64,000 nt of DNA from Sipunculus nudus (GCA_026874595.1 CM049306.1:92865642-92929641), one strand, 5' to 3'; shown: positions 26,901-39,650, counted from the first letter of the stretch. Made by a program: numbers and translations. Notes: generated by a model from the letters alone, not told the origin.

Positions 26901-27710
26901 TCATGCCAAAGCACTGATTTTATTTAAATTTGTGTTTAATATATGCAGTTGAGTTTTCCCCTTGCTTTGAATATTATATATGATGTGACTAAAATGCTAT
27001 TATTAATTCAATAAATGATCATTTGTTGAGTATTGTATATTTGTAAAAACTTCAATCAGCTGTAATAAATCAGTGCAAATGTCTTTATATTTGATGCAAT
27101 GCTTGGATGACTGCATGTCATTGTCGTTTGTTGAAATGCTCATTGGGTCGAGTGCACTCAAATTGAAAAAACACTTTGTTTACATACATCATGGTCTCCT
27201 TTACATATATAAACAAATAAAGTGAACTGAAGAGAGCTACGCCCCGCCTTGTAGTATTACCAGCACTAATGAGCAACTGAGCTCGAAAGTATACTAACAA
27301 GAAGGTTACACATTGTAATCTCATGCTTCACTTTGATAGTTGATTGAGATAGAACCATGACACCACGTTATCCAGCATGAAAACCTTTTGGTTTAGGTAA
27401 CAACAAATATTTGTTCCATATTTTATTTGGTTGTATATGAAAACCCGGTCCTCATTAATATGTAATCTTGTTTCGATCACTTATCAAACATTCTTTAAAA
27501 AATGAATCGTTCGATCGCACGGTAGGCCATATTTGTTTCTCAGAGTCCATGAAACAAGTAATTACTTTGGTCTATCCTTACCCTGTGAACAAAATAATTG
27601 GCTATTCTTCAGCTAGACTATTTAGTTCGGTGCACAAGATCGATTAGGTTTATTTCTTTTTGACTGCATAATCGAATTGTTTTCAAAATCTAAACAGTCA
27701 TAGGATTTTC
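23936..27710. other. Intergenic region upstream of receptor B
   Basis: AT-rich DNA of 3.8 kb with no recognisable exon, RNA gene or repeat family. Open frames present are short and lack motifs. It must include the promoter and 5' UTR of receptor B. No TATA or initiator assignment is made. Confidence 0.5.
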
Positions 27711-30700
27711 ATGCAAACCTGTATGGGAATCGTCATGTTTTTGCCTCTTCTGCTATTGATTGTGTCACGGATGCCGTTTGTGAGAGGGGTAAGTCTATTT
27801 GTAACATTATATATACACTACACTAAGTTCATGAAAAAGTAAGATGAATGAGCCTGAACCTTGAGAATGAAGACACATTTCAGAATAATACCTTAATACA
27901 TATTGCTGAAGTTATTATATTCAAAAGAAAAGGTTAAAGAGTTTTACTAAAAGAGTTGTAAAAGAGTTCACCATGGCAAAATAAAATGTACACAGAAGAG
28001 TTGGAAAACAAATACAGGTAAAATACATGGAATCAACATTTATAGTTATATTTTACATTCTTCACCTGATAAATCCCCCCTATTTTTTATTTCTTAAGCA
28101 AACTGGGGAGCAATTTTTTCCTAGTTAGCAAAGTTTTTCTACCTGGACTAGAGATAACTTAATGAAATGTATACACAAATCAATTCTGCAGGTACGTGAT
28201 AACGAGCTTATTTTGCTAACTATATTTCCAATTTCGGATGTTTAACATATCTTTTACCATTACATTTTCTGTAGTACCTTTTTCTCAGATAATATAGATT
28301 TCTCATGAAATTATTTTCACAGTTCCATAGAATGATAATTAAACAAAAAAAAAAAACAACATACGATCTCTAACGTTTATCTTGCTTTAAGCTGCTTCAA
28401 TGTATTTGTTACTACATACTATATCTTAAGACTATATTGCTTTCAGAAATCTGATTCTTCTCATAAGTATATTTCAGTTTCGAACCCCAATTTTTGTCTT
28501 TAGGGTGTCGGGTATTTTTATGATTTTAAGACTTGATATTATAGAAATTTATGTTTAAATATATGTTAATGTATAGTATGATTAAGATCAGTTGCAAATG
28601 CAGTTTCAGACAGGAGACCTTCGACTCGTGTCCACCAAGGAGTGGACACAGGGCGTGACACAGACATACAATGCGACGTATAGCTATGTATGTAGGGGTG
28701 AGCACCCTACATTACAACCCGACTCCCGCCCGAGTTGTGCAAACACAGATTTGTCAGGGCACGAAGCAGGAAAATCATTTCCATCTGACCCTGTTAAAAG
28801 TAAGCTGTTCTTTGCTCTTTGGAATTGCCTATCACGTTTTTCACCGACCTCTACATTGTAACACAAAACACATAACTAATTATGTTTAATTTTATATAAG
28901 AATATTGAAAAAAAGAGATATCTTCAAGCTCAAATAAAATAGAAATGCATGAATAATCTGATCTTGAATGTCAAGGCATTATTAATTGTTTTCTAATATT
29001 ATTATGTGCAGGAATGCTTGTTCTATATTTACGCTTGATATATCTTAATCAGAAACCATGGGCCAATTAAATGAATCTATACAAATGCCGGTTTAACCAG
29101 ATCAAAGTTAATGGTCCTTGTGGCACGCACATAATTAACGACAGACCGGTTAAAGGGAATTGACGCAACATTTGTAACCTGTTCTTACTACTTAGTGGTC
29201 GCAAAATGGAGGTTCAGGTTACCTGCTGAAAATAAAACCAGTGTCCGAAAAACGGGATAACAGGATGTCTGCTATTTTGAGGTTTAAAAAATACGGTATA
29301 AAGAGTAAATATTGAAGAGTTGTTGTTTGTTCGAGATGGTCGCTATACTGGTTTGGTTGTAATGCGAGGTTTTACTTTCTCTCTATATATACATTTATAT
29401 ATATATTCATTATATATAATTAATTTATACTTGATTATATATATATATAAATATATATATAAATACATATATACACACATATATGTAATTTGTTTACTTT
29501 ACTTTCTCTCTATATATACATTTATATATATATTTATTATATATAATTAATGTATACTTTATATATATATAAATATATATATATAAATACATATATACAC
29601 ACATATATGTAATTTGTTTATATGTTCGATTTAAGAACTCTAGTTTGTTTTATCTAATGAATTATATACCTTTAAGAAATACACAATTTAATGTTTTAAC
29701 CAAATCGTTTGATTTTATGATGTTATCTTAAAATGGGAAAAGTACACCTTTTCCTGAAGCATACTAAATTTGTTTGCTCTGTTGGTCGTCGGTTGTATTC
29801 GGATCCATATTAACTTTATCAAATGTTAAACAGACATATCCCAGCTGCAACGACATTTCATAAAAAGTCATAAAAATCAACGCATCTTCGATCTTATTTT
29901 CGAATTTTAAGATATGACGAAATCTGAGCCTTCTTTTTCGATGCACTTTCGTACCGATAGTGACAATTTGCTTCGATAGGTCTCGCTAGAGATGTGCGTA
30001 ATGAATAATTTGTTGATGCGGTAATTATTAATTTCCTTCTGAAATTTTAACTTAGCGTGTCCCGAAGGGTGGTTCTTACTTGATGACTTGTGCTACAAGG
30101 TAGAACGAACCGAAGCATCATTTGACAACGCCCGGGCGTCTTGTCGGTCTCAGGGTGGAGACCTAGGCAGGATACTTTCCCAAAGTTCAAGTGATGCATT
30201 TTCGCAGATGGTTAGCGGGTCCGTCATGTTCCTTCTAAACGACAAAAGAGCTGAAGGAACTTTCGAATATGTCGACAACGCCCCTGTAAGTATATTGCTA
30301 CATTATTATGAGTTCTGTTTGATCTTAGTGAAGAAATATACATTGAATTTTATAACATATTATTTCGCTACATTTTGTTTTACATAACACTATTGACATT
30401 TAACTTTAAACTATCAATATAAGTATTTTACGACGGAAAATAGGGATGAATTCCCGATCCTAATGTGGTTATTATCAAATAGTAAATAAGAAATATTACG
30501 TTCTTTTTGGTAGTGTTATATAGATGTTAAATAACGTATCATTTTGCACTGTATTGTATTATTCCAATATGTGAATTTATATTCTTCCTTACTAACTTCA
30601 GGTACCGTTTACTCTGTGGGCGCCTGGTGAACCAAATAACGTTAACTTTGAGGAGGACTGCGTATCGGTACGTCCATATTATGAAGGTGCCTTTTGGAAC

Positions 30701-33700
30701 GATGTAGATTGTGCTACCCCGCATGCATATATATGTGACAGAAACAGTGGTCAGTATATCACACCTGTAATTAGAATGTCTCAGGATAAATTACATCTAT
30801 AGCTTATATAAATAATACAGGCATGATATGTAAATACAAGCACCCTACACACCTGTAACTAGAATGTCTCAGAAAACATGACAGCTATAGCTTATATTAA
30901 TAATACAGGCATGATATGTAAATACAAGCAATCTACAGTCTTTAAGTATTACACACGTGTAACTAGAATGTCTCAGGATAAATTACATCTATAACTAATA
31001 TTAATAATAAAGGCATGATATGTAAGTACAAGCACCTTACAGCCTCTATTGGTTTTAAGTCTTATATGGTATATTGTTATTTGGTGGCTATCTTGCCTTT
31101 AAACTTCAATCCACGACAATTTTCAGTTTTTTTTATTTACAGAAGCAGTCATACAAATAGTCTTTACCACTATTATGACATTTGTCTTTGCAACTCTTGT
31201 GTATCAAAATTCTCTAAGAAGGTCGCCCCAAGAGTGTTTAGATTATACAAGTGGGTTGATTGTTTATTGGTAAATACACAATACGCACCTAAATAACTGT
31301 GAAAGTAAAAGCGCCATTTAAATCCTGTTAATATATTCAGATTATCTAAATCACTCACCGGTTTAGTTGTATAACCCTATGGTTGAGATAGTCAGTTGAT
31401 CAGTACTTTCGGGACAAATGAAATTCAACGCTGAACATGTATAACAAACATACCTAGATATACTTTTCATAGGACACTGTTTTGGAAATAATTTCTGATA
31501 GTTTATTAATTTTATATCATGTTAAACAAAAATCTTATAATTGTTTAAAGAAAACCGGTTAACGGCCTATTCAATCAAGAGATAAAACAAATTTAATTTT
31601 ATTGCAATTATTCGCTTGATTTTGTAAGAAAAAATAAGGATCAATATACTTTTGTGACATATGTTTTAGAAGTTTTTTTGCCGTTACAGGTTTTTAAGTT
31701 TCCGATATTGGCAGAAAATACAATGATATTATCGTCTGTTATACACTCAAGAGTATCACTTTGGGCAATATGATATTTCTAATATTTCATCGAATAATGG
31801 CAAACATGGCAAACTAATCACAGAAGGTGGTATGTTGAAGGCGCTAAGGGTCCCTTTGAAGTAATTTTGATAGGCTGTTTGGGTATTCAGAAAAAAATAA
31901 TAAAAGAGGTGTTTCTCAGAAGGTTCCTAAGATTATTATCCAGTCTACTGACTTTACCAAATTGACCTTACCATGAACTAAACGTGATCTGAATAAGATA
32001 TGTATTAAATGAATAATCATGAACCGAGCAGTTTTTTCATAGTTTGGGAGACTTTAATTATAGAAATAAGCACTAAAAACGCTGCCAGATGGAAGGCTCA
32101 TTTTCAGGCTGCCTATGTTTATCCCAAGTTTTTCACCTGCATATGCACTGCCACACCGTGTGGTGTTTTTGTTGATCTTCCTCTCTATCTATCTTACATT
32201 TCTAAGAGTTTTGATTAACTTTTATTATCATTATTATTATAACTGCATATCTTTTAGGTCAGATCTATTTAATGACGTGTGTTGTTATGGTTTATTCTTT
32301 CCCATTTAAGACTTTTGAAGCGCATGTTTATGGAATGGAGAAGATAATTAAACAAATTCTCCCGTCAGGGTAACTAGGAACGAATGTTTGGTCTCGCTAC
32401 CAAGTCGGAGGAAATTTGCACAAATGTTCGCAGCAAGCTGTCACGTAAATCTTATCTTTTTCTTTCGTTTTAAACAGACAATACAAACATTGACTACGTT
32501 TCCTGCACAGGAGTTGAGTCAAACATAAATGAGTGTCAGCATAATACCTGGGGTTCTGATGATTGCCAGGGCCAAACTGTACACGTGTCTTGTTCCTATT
32601 CATATCAGCAGGTAAAAGCTTCATACAAAATTAGTAGTTAATAGAGAGTTGATAAATGATTATCTTTATTAAGAATAGTGAAAATAAATAAGGAGCTCGA
32701 TAAAACATCTATAGTTAAAAAAGTAAAAACAAATTAGAATACGGGTAGTCGACAAGCGACTACGTGTATCCGCCGAAATCAGAGTGGAACGGGTGAAGTG
32801 AAGCATGGATTGAGTGGCAAGGGGAAATAGAGTGAGGTGTGTTGCATATTAACATGGATGTCTGCAGTCGAAATGTGTATGTAGGTTGCGCTACCTACCA
32901 CAAATCCAGAAATCTGTCCAAGTTGTATATATATGCAAAATTTAAGGCAGAAAAGTCAAACCACTACATCTATATGAGTGATTTTATCCCACAGCAGACA
33001 AACAGAAGGACTTGTGCAAAAATGGTGGCAGGTGGCGCCCCAAATTTTGTGTATGATTACGAGCTATGTGAGATCTATACACATGCAAAATTTCAGGTGG
33101 ATATGTCCAACTGGTCCTGAGATATAAGCCTGAATGTCTGCAGCGTAAACATAAATGTAGATGGCGCCACCTGCCAAAAAAATCGAGAAAGCTATCCAAG
33201 ATGTATAAACACGCAAAATTTTTAGGCAGATAAGTCAAACCACTACAGAGATATGAGTGATTTTAGCCCACGGCAGACAAACAGACAGATGCTGTGCAAA
33301 AATGGTTGCAGGTGGCCCCTCGGTCAAACGGTTCCGGAGATATGAGCTTGGATGTCTGCAGCGTAAACTAAAATGTAGGTGGCGCCACCTGTCATAAATC
33401 AAGAAAGCTATCCAGGATGTATACGCATGCCGAATTTCTGGTGAATTAGTCAAACCACTGCAGAGATATGAGTGATTTTAACCCAAGGCAGATGAACAGA
33501 AGGACACTGTGCAAACATGGTTGCAGGTGGCGCCACCATTTTTTTGTGTATGTTAAAAAGCTATCCAAGGGGTACATTTGTACAATACTTCCTGATCGTC
33601 CAACGGTTCCCGAGATATGTGGATTTATGTAAGGAAACAGACGCACAAATGGACGCTGGGCAGAGAAGAAAGGTCAGAGGTCAAAACAAAATTGGGGCGC

Positions 33701-36700
33701 AGCAGTTCACATGTCACCCGAACATAATCCCGGGTTTCGTAAAATTCCGCCCAGTGGTTACGGAGGAGTTTTCCGGACACCTACGCGGCGGTGGCGGCGG
33801 CGGTCGGCTGAAAACATAGTATCCGCAAAACTCTGTTTTGGCGGATACAATAAGAGAAAGTACTTAAAAATTAAGACGTTTGTTTCGTATTATTGTTGTA
33901 TTTAAGTCACTCTTTGACAATAAAATACCATAACATACATTCAATGCACTACATAAAAAGAGCAAAAGAGATTCATGTAATGCTGTTAAAAATATATTGC
34001 TTGTATGTGTAGCCGGCAGAAGGCGGCCAACCTGTTTTCCATGCACACACTGTCTACACAGGACGTCTTCAGGTGTACTCTGGAAGTAAGTGGATCGATG
34101 TTTGTGACCACAATTTCGCAGAACAAGATGCCGCAGTTGTGTGTCGACAGTTGCGCTCAATTCCTCACCAAATGTTGAAGTATTCTCCAGAAGCAAGTGA
34201 GTAAAAAGCGGAAATAGTGGACTCAAATCCGGATTCGAGTGCATCTTTTAGGGACTTGAGGGACCTGGACACGGACTTGTCTTCGGACTTGAGAAATCAG
34301 ACCGAGTCAATCTCGAGTGAAGTAGAAGGAAAGCTCTGTCATATAATATATATATGTGTGTGTACTAAGAGATTATTTAAAACAAACAAAACTCCAGGCT
34401 GTAGATCTGCATCAGGAGCTAAATGCAGTTCAAAATTCCAGTCTAAAGCATCTCATAACTTTCATTAAATACTTACGGTAATATCAAATTTACATTTGTG
34501 TGGACTTGGGCATGGTTTCTAGATGACTGTGAATCGAAGAAGGTGGACATGAACATTTGTGTAAAGAATCCTGTAAGACTCCTGATATACTTGAAAGTGA
34601 GGGGGAACGTATGATCTATTGAGACCTCAATTACTGCCGCATTGTCTCAGATGGGTAGAAATAAGACTTCAAAACAAAAATATACATACATCATAGAACC
34701 TATGTTTATATTTCTTACATATAGAATATTTTATCTCTACACAAGTTCCTTGTCGAAGATCATACACTATCCTTCTGTTTGTAATACAGGTAAATTAAAA
34801 TGAGTTCACGACATAGTGTTAGGAGGTAAATGTTAAACATATTACAACATCTCCCAAGAAGTAAATAATTACATATATCGGCAAAATAAAATCTAAATAC
34901 AAAACTAAGGCATTTATAGTGAACTGGAAAGCCTACATAGGCTACACTGGAAAATGCACTACAACGGCTAACCCTACTATTAAATCGATACAGTGGTAAA
35001 ATTAATATTAGGATACGAGTGTTGGACTTCCACAAAATAATACATGTAATACAACTCAAAGCCAAAATGTAAATATGTCTCTCCAGTAACAATTCTTCTC
35101 CGGCGTCTTGTACAAATTGGTTATCGTTCAGTAATCATTGGTCAACACGCTTGCATTCATGGGTTCAGGGCTTTAATAACAATGCAGGAGGATTTGCCAA
35201 TATGCTGAGTAACAAGGGAAGTTTTCTCGCGCATGTTAGGTGACTTTATGGAGTACATGAATCAGACTGGCCCACTCGATGCACTGGTTAAGGCTTAATT
35301 GATTCCACTAGCAGAGCCATCAAACGTGTCGCAACGCTTAGAACAGGTACTGCCACCTCACGGTAAATTATATAACAGAAGTACGTCTCTTTGGTCGACA
35401 TTTTCATCGACTGGTAGGGTCCACTGGGACGGTCAGCGCCACACACCACCGGCTCACTGAACTAAGGTCTTTTTTCAGTAGCTTTAATGATTGGTGGTCT
35501 TTCCCCAATGTTTCTCAAAGCCATCATATGGTTTCTTCATTCATCACCTATTGCGGCTTCCAGTTGGCCACATATCACTTAACCAGTCTTAATACTACAA
35601 AGCGGTTAGCCCTCTCATATGTTGAGTTCAGTGGGATTTTAACAATAAAACCCTCAGCCGTGTGACAATCGATACTCCAACTTGGTGACTTCAAACAAAA
35701 TGTAACAAATCTCTGCCTCAACCAGTAACTCTAGCCTACATTGAGATATTCAAGATATCCTCAAAGAGCGTTGTGACGCCCTTATATGAAAATATCAATG
35801 ATTCGCCTTAGGGATCTTACAGAACTTCAATGATAAGAGCTGGCACTGCTTTATGTCTATCAGTAAATGTAATAACGTTTTATATTACGCATTTTAGTAG
35901 AAAACATAAAAGCTAAAGTTCAAGCAGGTCTGTACATAAACATATCTAATGATATTTTATTGTGTCAGCCAGCTGTAAGCCAAGAAGCGTTGTTAAAAAT
36001 TATCCATATATTTTCATATTCATCTGGCTTTACAGTGTAGTTCATTACTGAGCATGGGCTCTGACTATCCATTGACTGTGTTATGTCACAGAGGCAATAT
36101 ACGCTATATCAGGATTGGCTATTGCAAGAGGTTAAATACCAGGAAGCAATATACTCTTGAGGAAGGAATTTTCTCATTTATCTAGTTTCAGCTAACATTT
36201 CACTCTAATGTTTGCTGACCGACCTTATCTTATTATACCCTCCAGATCTTTACGAGTACATGGCAGGATGCCAGGGAGGCCCGAAAGGAGAACGAAGCTG
36301 TACCAGCCAGGGTCAGGACAAGTTCCGATGCCCAAATACGCCCCATGATATACGATGCAGTGTGGTAAGAATTAATATTTAAAGAACTACTTCTACTTCT
36401 GCAATTACATTGTTGAGTAAAATGATTTCACTAGTTGATATATTTTTATTTAGCCAAGAATTAGGCAGAAGCGAGAGTGAAAGTTACATTGTTCAAATTC
36501 AAAGATTAATTATTCAAATAGTCTGAATTATATTGTTTTATTATATCGGCGGACAAAATGTTGGCTAGTTAGTTGTCAATCAAATATCCCAAAACGTTAT
36601 AAATAAATTTCATGTTCCATGAAACAAAAAGCGGTCAATTAGACAATTAAAAAATGTTAGGAGAGTGACCTATGATAAAAAACGCATTTGATTTTTTTTT

Positions 36701-39010
36701 ATTAATAAAAAAACGCAGATCCAGCCAGTTTCATACACCTAAAAAAAAATTAGCCAGGATTTATAATGATATCTTTCGGGAGTGTATTTTTGGGCAGATA
36801 TGGGTGGCATACAACAAATATTCATTGCTCTATAATTTTTTGTTTGCTTTTCATACAATATATCCTAATATATCCTCTTAGAAAAAATATTGGAGGGTCG
36901 GGTCAATTTTAAGGCGAACCCAGATGAAGATCCTAGCAATAATGTTGATGGACGTATTCATTTTATGTTTTTTTGTAATTTCCTAAATATTTATTTGCAA
37001 AATTTACCTCATAATATACATATATATTCTCATGGTATAGAAAGTAGTCCCTTGTTCCGGATACTGTGTCGATCAGGTCTTCGGCGCAGCCTTGATAAAC
37101 ATAGTGCACCAACGATTGAAGTGTCAAGTTTTCCCCTTTTCAAGTTTATCTAAAATTTCCAAATACCATACCGTGATAGAGCCAGTGTAATACAATGTTG
37201 CAAACCTTGAGGCAAAACAGTTATGAAGATGTTTGAAACATGATTCATCATCAAGGAAACATTGCTTATCCAGTCACAGTAGAGTGGACTTTGTACAGGT
37301 ACAGACCTGCTCACCTGGTCACTATGGCAGCGACTGTTCTACTATGTGTGGTGAATGTGCTGGAGGGGCGTGTTCCCCTGGTGACGGCAGCTGCCCGGAC
37401 GGTGGTTGTAATCCTGGGTATATTGGAGCAAGATGTGAGCAAGGTAACACTGTTGGCGGTATCAAATAATCTAATCAAGACTTATTGGTAAGCGTATAAC
37501 TAAAACACTATTGTATTTGTATCCAATTTTGAGATACATTTTGAATAAATTTTCTTCGCACGGCAAAACAATTATGTCGTATACTGTGCTATCATTCAAC
37601 AGTGTGTCCATCAGGCTCTTGGGGGTTAAATTGCACTGGAAACTGTGACGGATGCATTGGACATAGGTGTGACGTCACTAATGGAATATGCATTAATGGA
37701 TGCCTGGCTGGTTACAGGGGAGAACACTGTGATGAAGGTATGTGATATTCACGATCTACCTCTCAGGATTTTTTTTTTCAGGAGTGAACTGAATATATTT
37801 TTTTTTTTATAATTATAAACCGAACAGGCATTATTCCTTTAATGGTCGCTAGTTAATTTTCGCAAAGTGGTTATGCCCACAAGCCTCTGCGACATGATTA
37901 GGCGTTTTTAGCTACAATCTTATCTTACAGAGTGCCCACCAGGTTCCTGGGGAATAGGTTGTTCTGGCAACTGTGATAGATGCATCAACCAAAGGTGTAA
38001 CGTGACTGATGGAACATGCACTGACGGATGCTCTGCAGGATTCAGGGGAGAGCGTTGTGCCGAAGGCTCGTATGCTCTCTCTCATTTCGAATGTTGACGA
38101 GTATTCCTAAAATAATTTTGGTTGAAACTTATATATGTCCATTCAGAAAACGCATATGGTCAGGCAGCAAAAATTAATTAGACAAGTTCTTTCCACAGAG
38201 TGTGATGTTGGTACATGGGGACCAAACTGCACTGGAAAATGTGATCGGTGCAGTGGCCGTAGATGTGACGTCACTGATGGACTATGCAGGGATGGGTGTA
38301 TTGACGGATACAGAGGAGGACGCTGCGAAGAAGGTATGTTTTATTAACAAACTAACTTTTCTCCTTCTCGGGAATACATTTATATACATTAAAGGAATGT
38401 TTTTTTTTTTATTTTACTAGAGATCGCTGTCGCAACATCGGCCCCCTGTGCATCCAAGCCGAAGGCTGGAGGATTGAGTGGGTCTTCTAATACATCTTCT
38501 GCCGGTGTTCCACTTTGTGAGCTCCCTTCCTGGACAACACCCGTGTTGGCCATAGCAGTTGTCACAACCGTCATCTCAACTGGGGCTCTAGTGGCACAGA
38601 ATATTTACATGAAATTTTGGTAGGTATTTGAGTTGAAATACTGTTTAATTTTGGTGAAGATTTATTTGAAAGGAAGTTACAATATTTCTTCTATTATGAG
38701 GGTCAGATTTAGAGGGTGTAGGGGGCGTCCGCAGCCCGAAAAAATTGGGACTGAGAAAAATAAACATCATACTAAAAATACCTGGATGCCGCATCATGAT
38801 GCATTTTAAACAACCCCGCATTTGCTACCTATTTTTTTCTTTTGAAAGGGGAAACCCGATCAGTTTAGCACCCCCCCCCCCCTCCCCCTTGAATCCCATA
38901 TTTTACCATGCCTATGCTTTGTCGCTAATGCCAGCCTTTCTTTATAAGTATTACTGATATTTTTCAGGTATGGCAACCAGAGGATTAGACAAGAGCCAAA
39001 ATACACCTGA
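27711..39010 (+). CDS. Receptor B: CTLD-SRCR-EGF single-pass membrane receptor, complete
   Basis: Thirteen exons: 27711..27788, 28610..28799, 30056..30285, 30602..30749, 32478..32611, 34013..34196, 36246..36364, 37299..37443, 37603..37737, 37931..38065, 38199..38333, 38421..38619, 38968..39010. Phases close to 1,875 nt, 624 residues. Residues 1-26: signal peptide (MFLPLLLLIVS). 27-89: unassigned module. 90-215: CTLD (CPEGW start, EPN at 176-178, WND at 198-200, so calcium/mannose-type sugar binding is plausible). 216-260: SRCR C-half. 261-321: SRCR N-half. 322-361: Cys module (GCQGGPKGERSC). 362-544: four 8-Cys EGF repeats, the last three in 135-nt phase-1 exons. About 584-604: membrane helix (TTPVLAIAVVTTVISTGALV). 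605-624: short tail. The exon at 37931 needs a GC donor. The first ATG is used. It shares order and intron phases with receptor A. Role inferred: cell-surface lectin/scavenger-type recognition receptor. Confidence 0.88.
29373..29625. repeat. Two-copy 127-bp AT-rich tandem duplication
   Basis: TACTTTCTCTCTATATATAC starts at 29373 and again at 29500. Each copy runs through ATAAATACATATATACACAC to TATGTAATTTGTTTA. It lies in the intron between exon 2 and the first lectin exon of receptor B. Confidence 0.9.
30755..31045. repeat. Three-copy tandem repeat of about 91-102 bp
   Basis: TAGAATGTCTCAG occurs at about 30772, 30863 and 30965. Each is followed by ACATCTATA or a variant, an AATAATACAGGCATGATATG block and GTAAATACAAGCA. 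It begins only a few bases after the donor of the second lectin exon of receptor B. Confidence 0.85.
31046..32477. other. Remainder of receptor B intron 4
   Basis: About 1.4 kb between the lectin domain and the SRCR C-half exon. I searched it by eye for an SRCR N-half (GRLxV...W...C pattern followed by VxCRQL) and found none. No other feature was recognised. Confidence 0.5.
32850..33660. repeat. Divergent repeats built around GGTGGCGCCACC
   Basis: In receptor B intron 5. GATGTCTGCAG-type starts occur at about 32860, 33136 and 33354 (spacings 276 and 218). Shared pieces include ATGCAAAATTT, AAGTCAAACCACT, AGAGATATGAGTGATTTTA, CAGACAAACAGA and GCAAAAATGGT, and the palindrome GGTGGCGCCACC or a close form at about 33160, 33378 and 33526. 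Open frames here arise from the repeats. It could be a dispersed repeat family or a small satellite. Confidence 0.75.
34197..36245. other. Receptor B intron 6, no feature recognised
   Basis: About 2 kb between the SRCR N-half exon and the Cys-module exon. No exon-like motif or clear repeat was found. The segment from about 35280 to 35780 is slightly richer in GC than its flanks and may be an old interspersed element, but nothing identifies it. Confidence 0.45.
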
Positions 39011-39194
39011 CGAATTCCTGTCCGAAATGAGTCGGTTCGAGTAGCCAATACAACCTAATTAGTATTCACCATGTATTTTATGCCTATTATATATCTCAGC
39101 CTATTATTCGTGCCGTTTTCACACCTTTCATTATTCTCATGCATTAACGCTATCTCTGATATTACTATAATGAGTAGCTTTGTAAGAAGAGACC

Positions 39195-39261
39195 TATTTA
39201 ACGTTATTGTGACGCCGTTGTCTGTCTGACTGAACAACGCGCTCGTGTGCACACACACTCA
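39195..39261 (+). repeat. 67-bp direct repeat, copy 1
   Basis: Starts TATTTAACGTTATTGTGACG and ends GTGCACACACACTCA. It is in the presumed 3' UTR of receptor B. A second copy with two mismatches lies at 40414-40480, 1,219 bases away in the same orientation. Confidence 0.9.
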
Positions 39262-39401
39262 ATGCAACATTAAAGCATGATAAACAACAACTATTGTTTG
39301 TCCAATGCTGTGGATGATTTTGTCAGAAGAGATACATTACTAATTGCTCCCATATCAATACTAATTGCTCCCATATATGTACAAATATAATAACATACGG
39401 T

Positions 39402-39650
39402 GTAGGTAATTGTGTATTACATGAGAGATTCTCTATGCTGGACAGTTATGGGGTATGTAATTGTGTATTACATGAGAAATACTCTGTGCTGGACAGTTAT
39501 GGGGTATGTAATTGTGTATTACATGAGAGCTAATCTGTTGTGGTCAGTTATGAGGGTATTGTGTATTACAGTTACGTTGTAAATTATTGTGAATTACATT
39601 ATAGATACTCTGTTGTGGACAGTTACGATGTAAGTAATTGCGTTTTACAG
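39402..39650. repeat. Minisatellite, about 50-bp period, 4-5 copies
   Basis: TAATTGTGTATTACATGAGA starts at 39408, 39458 and 39509, each followed by a CTGTGCTGGACAGTTATGGG-like block. Two further, more divergent units follow to about 39650. Confidence 0.85.

Noticed and set aside
33864-34244. 126-codon minus-strand open frame
   Set aside because: Shadow of the receptor B SRCR N-half exon at 34013-34196.
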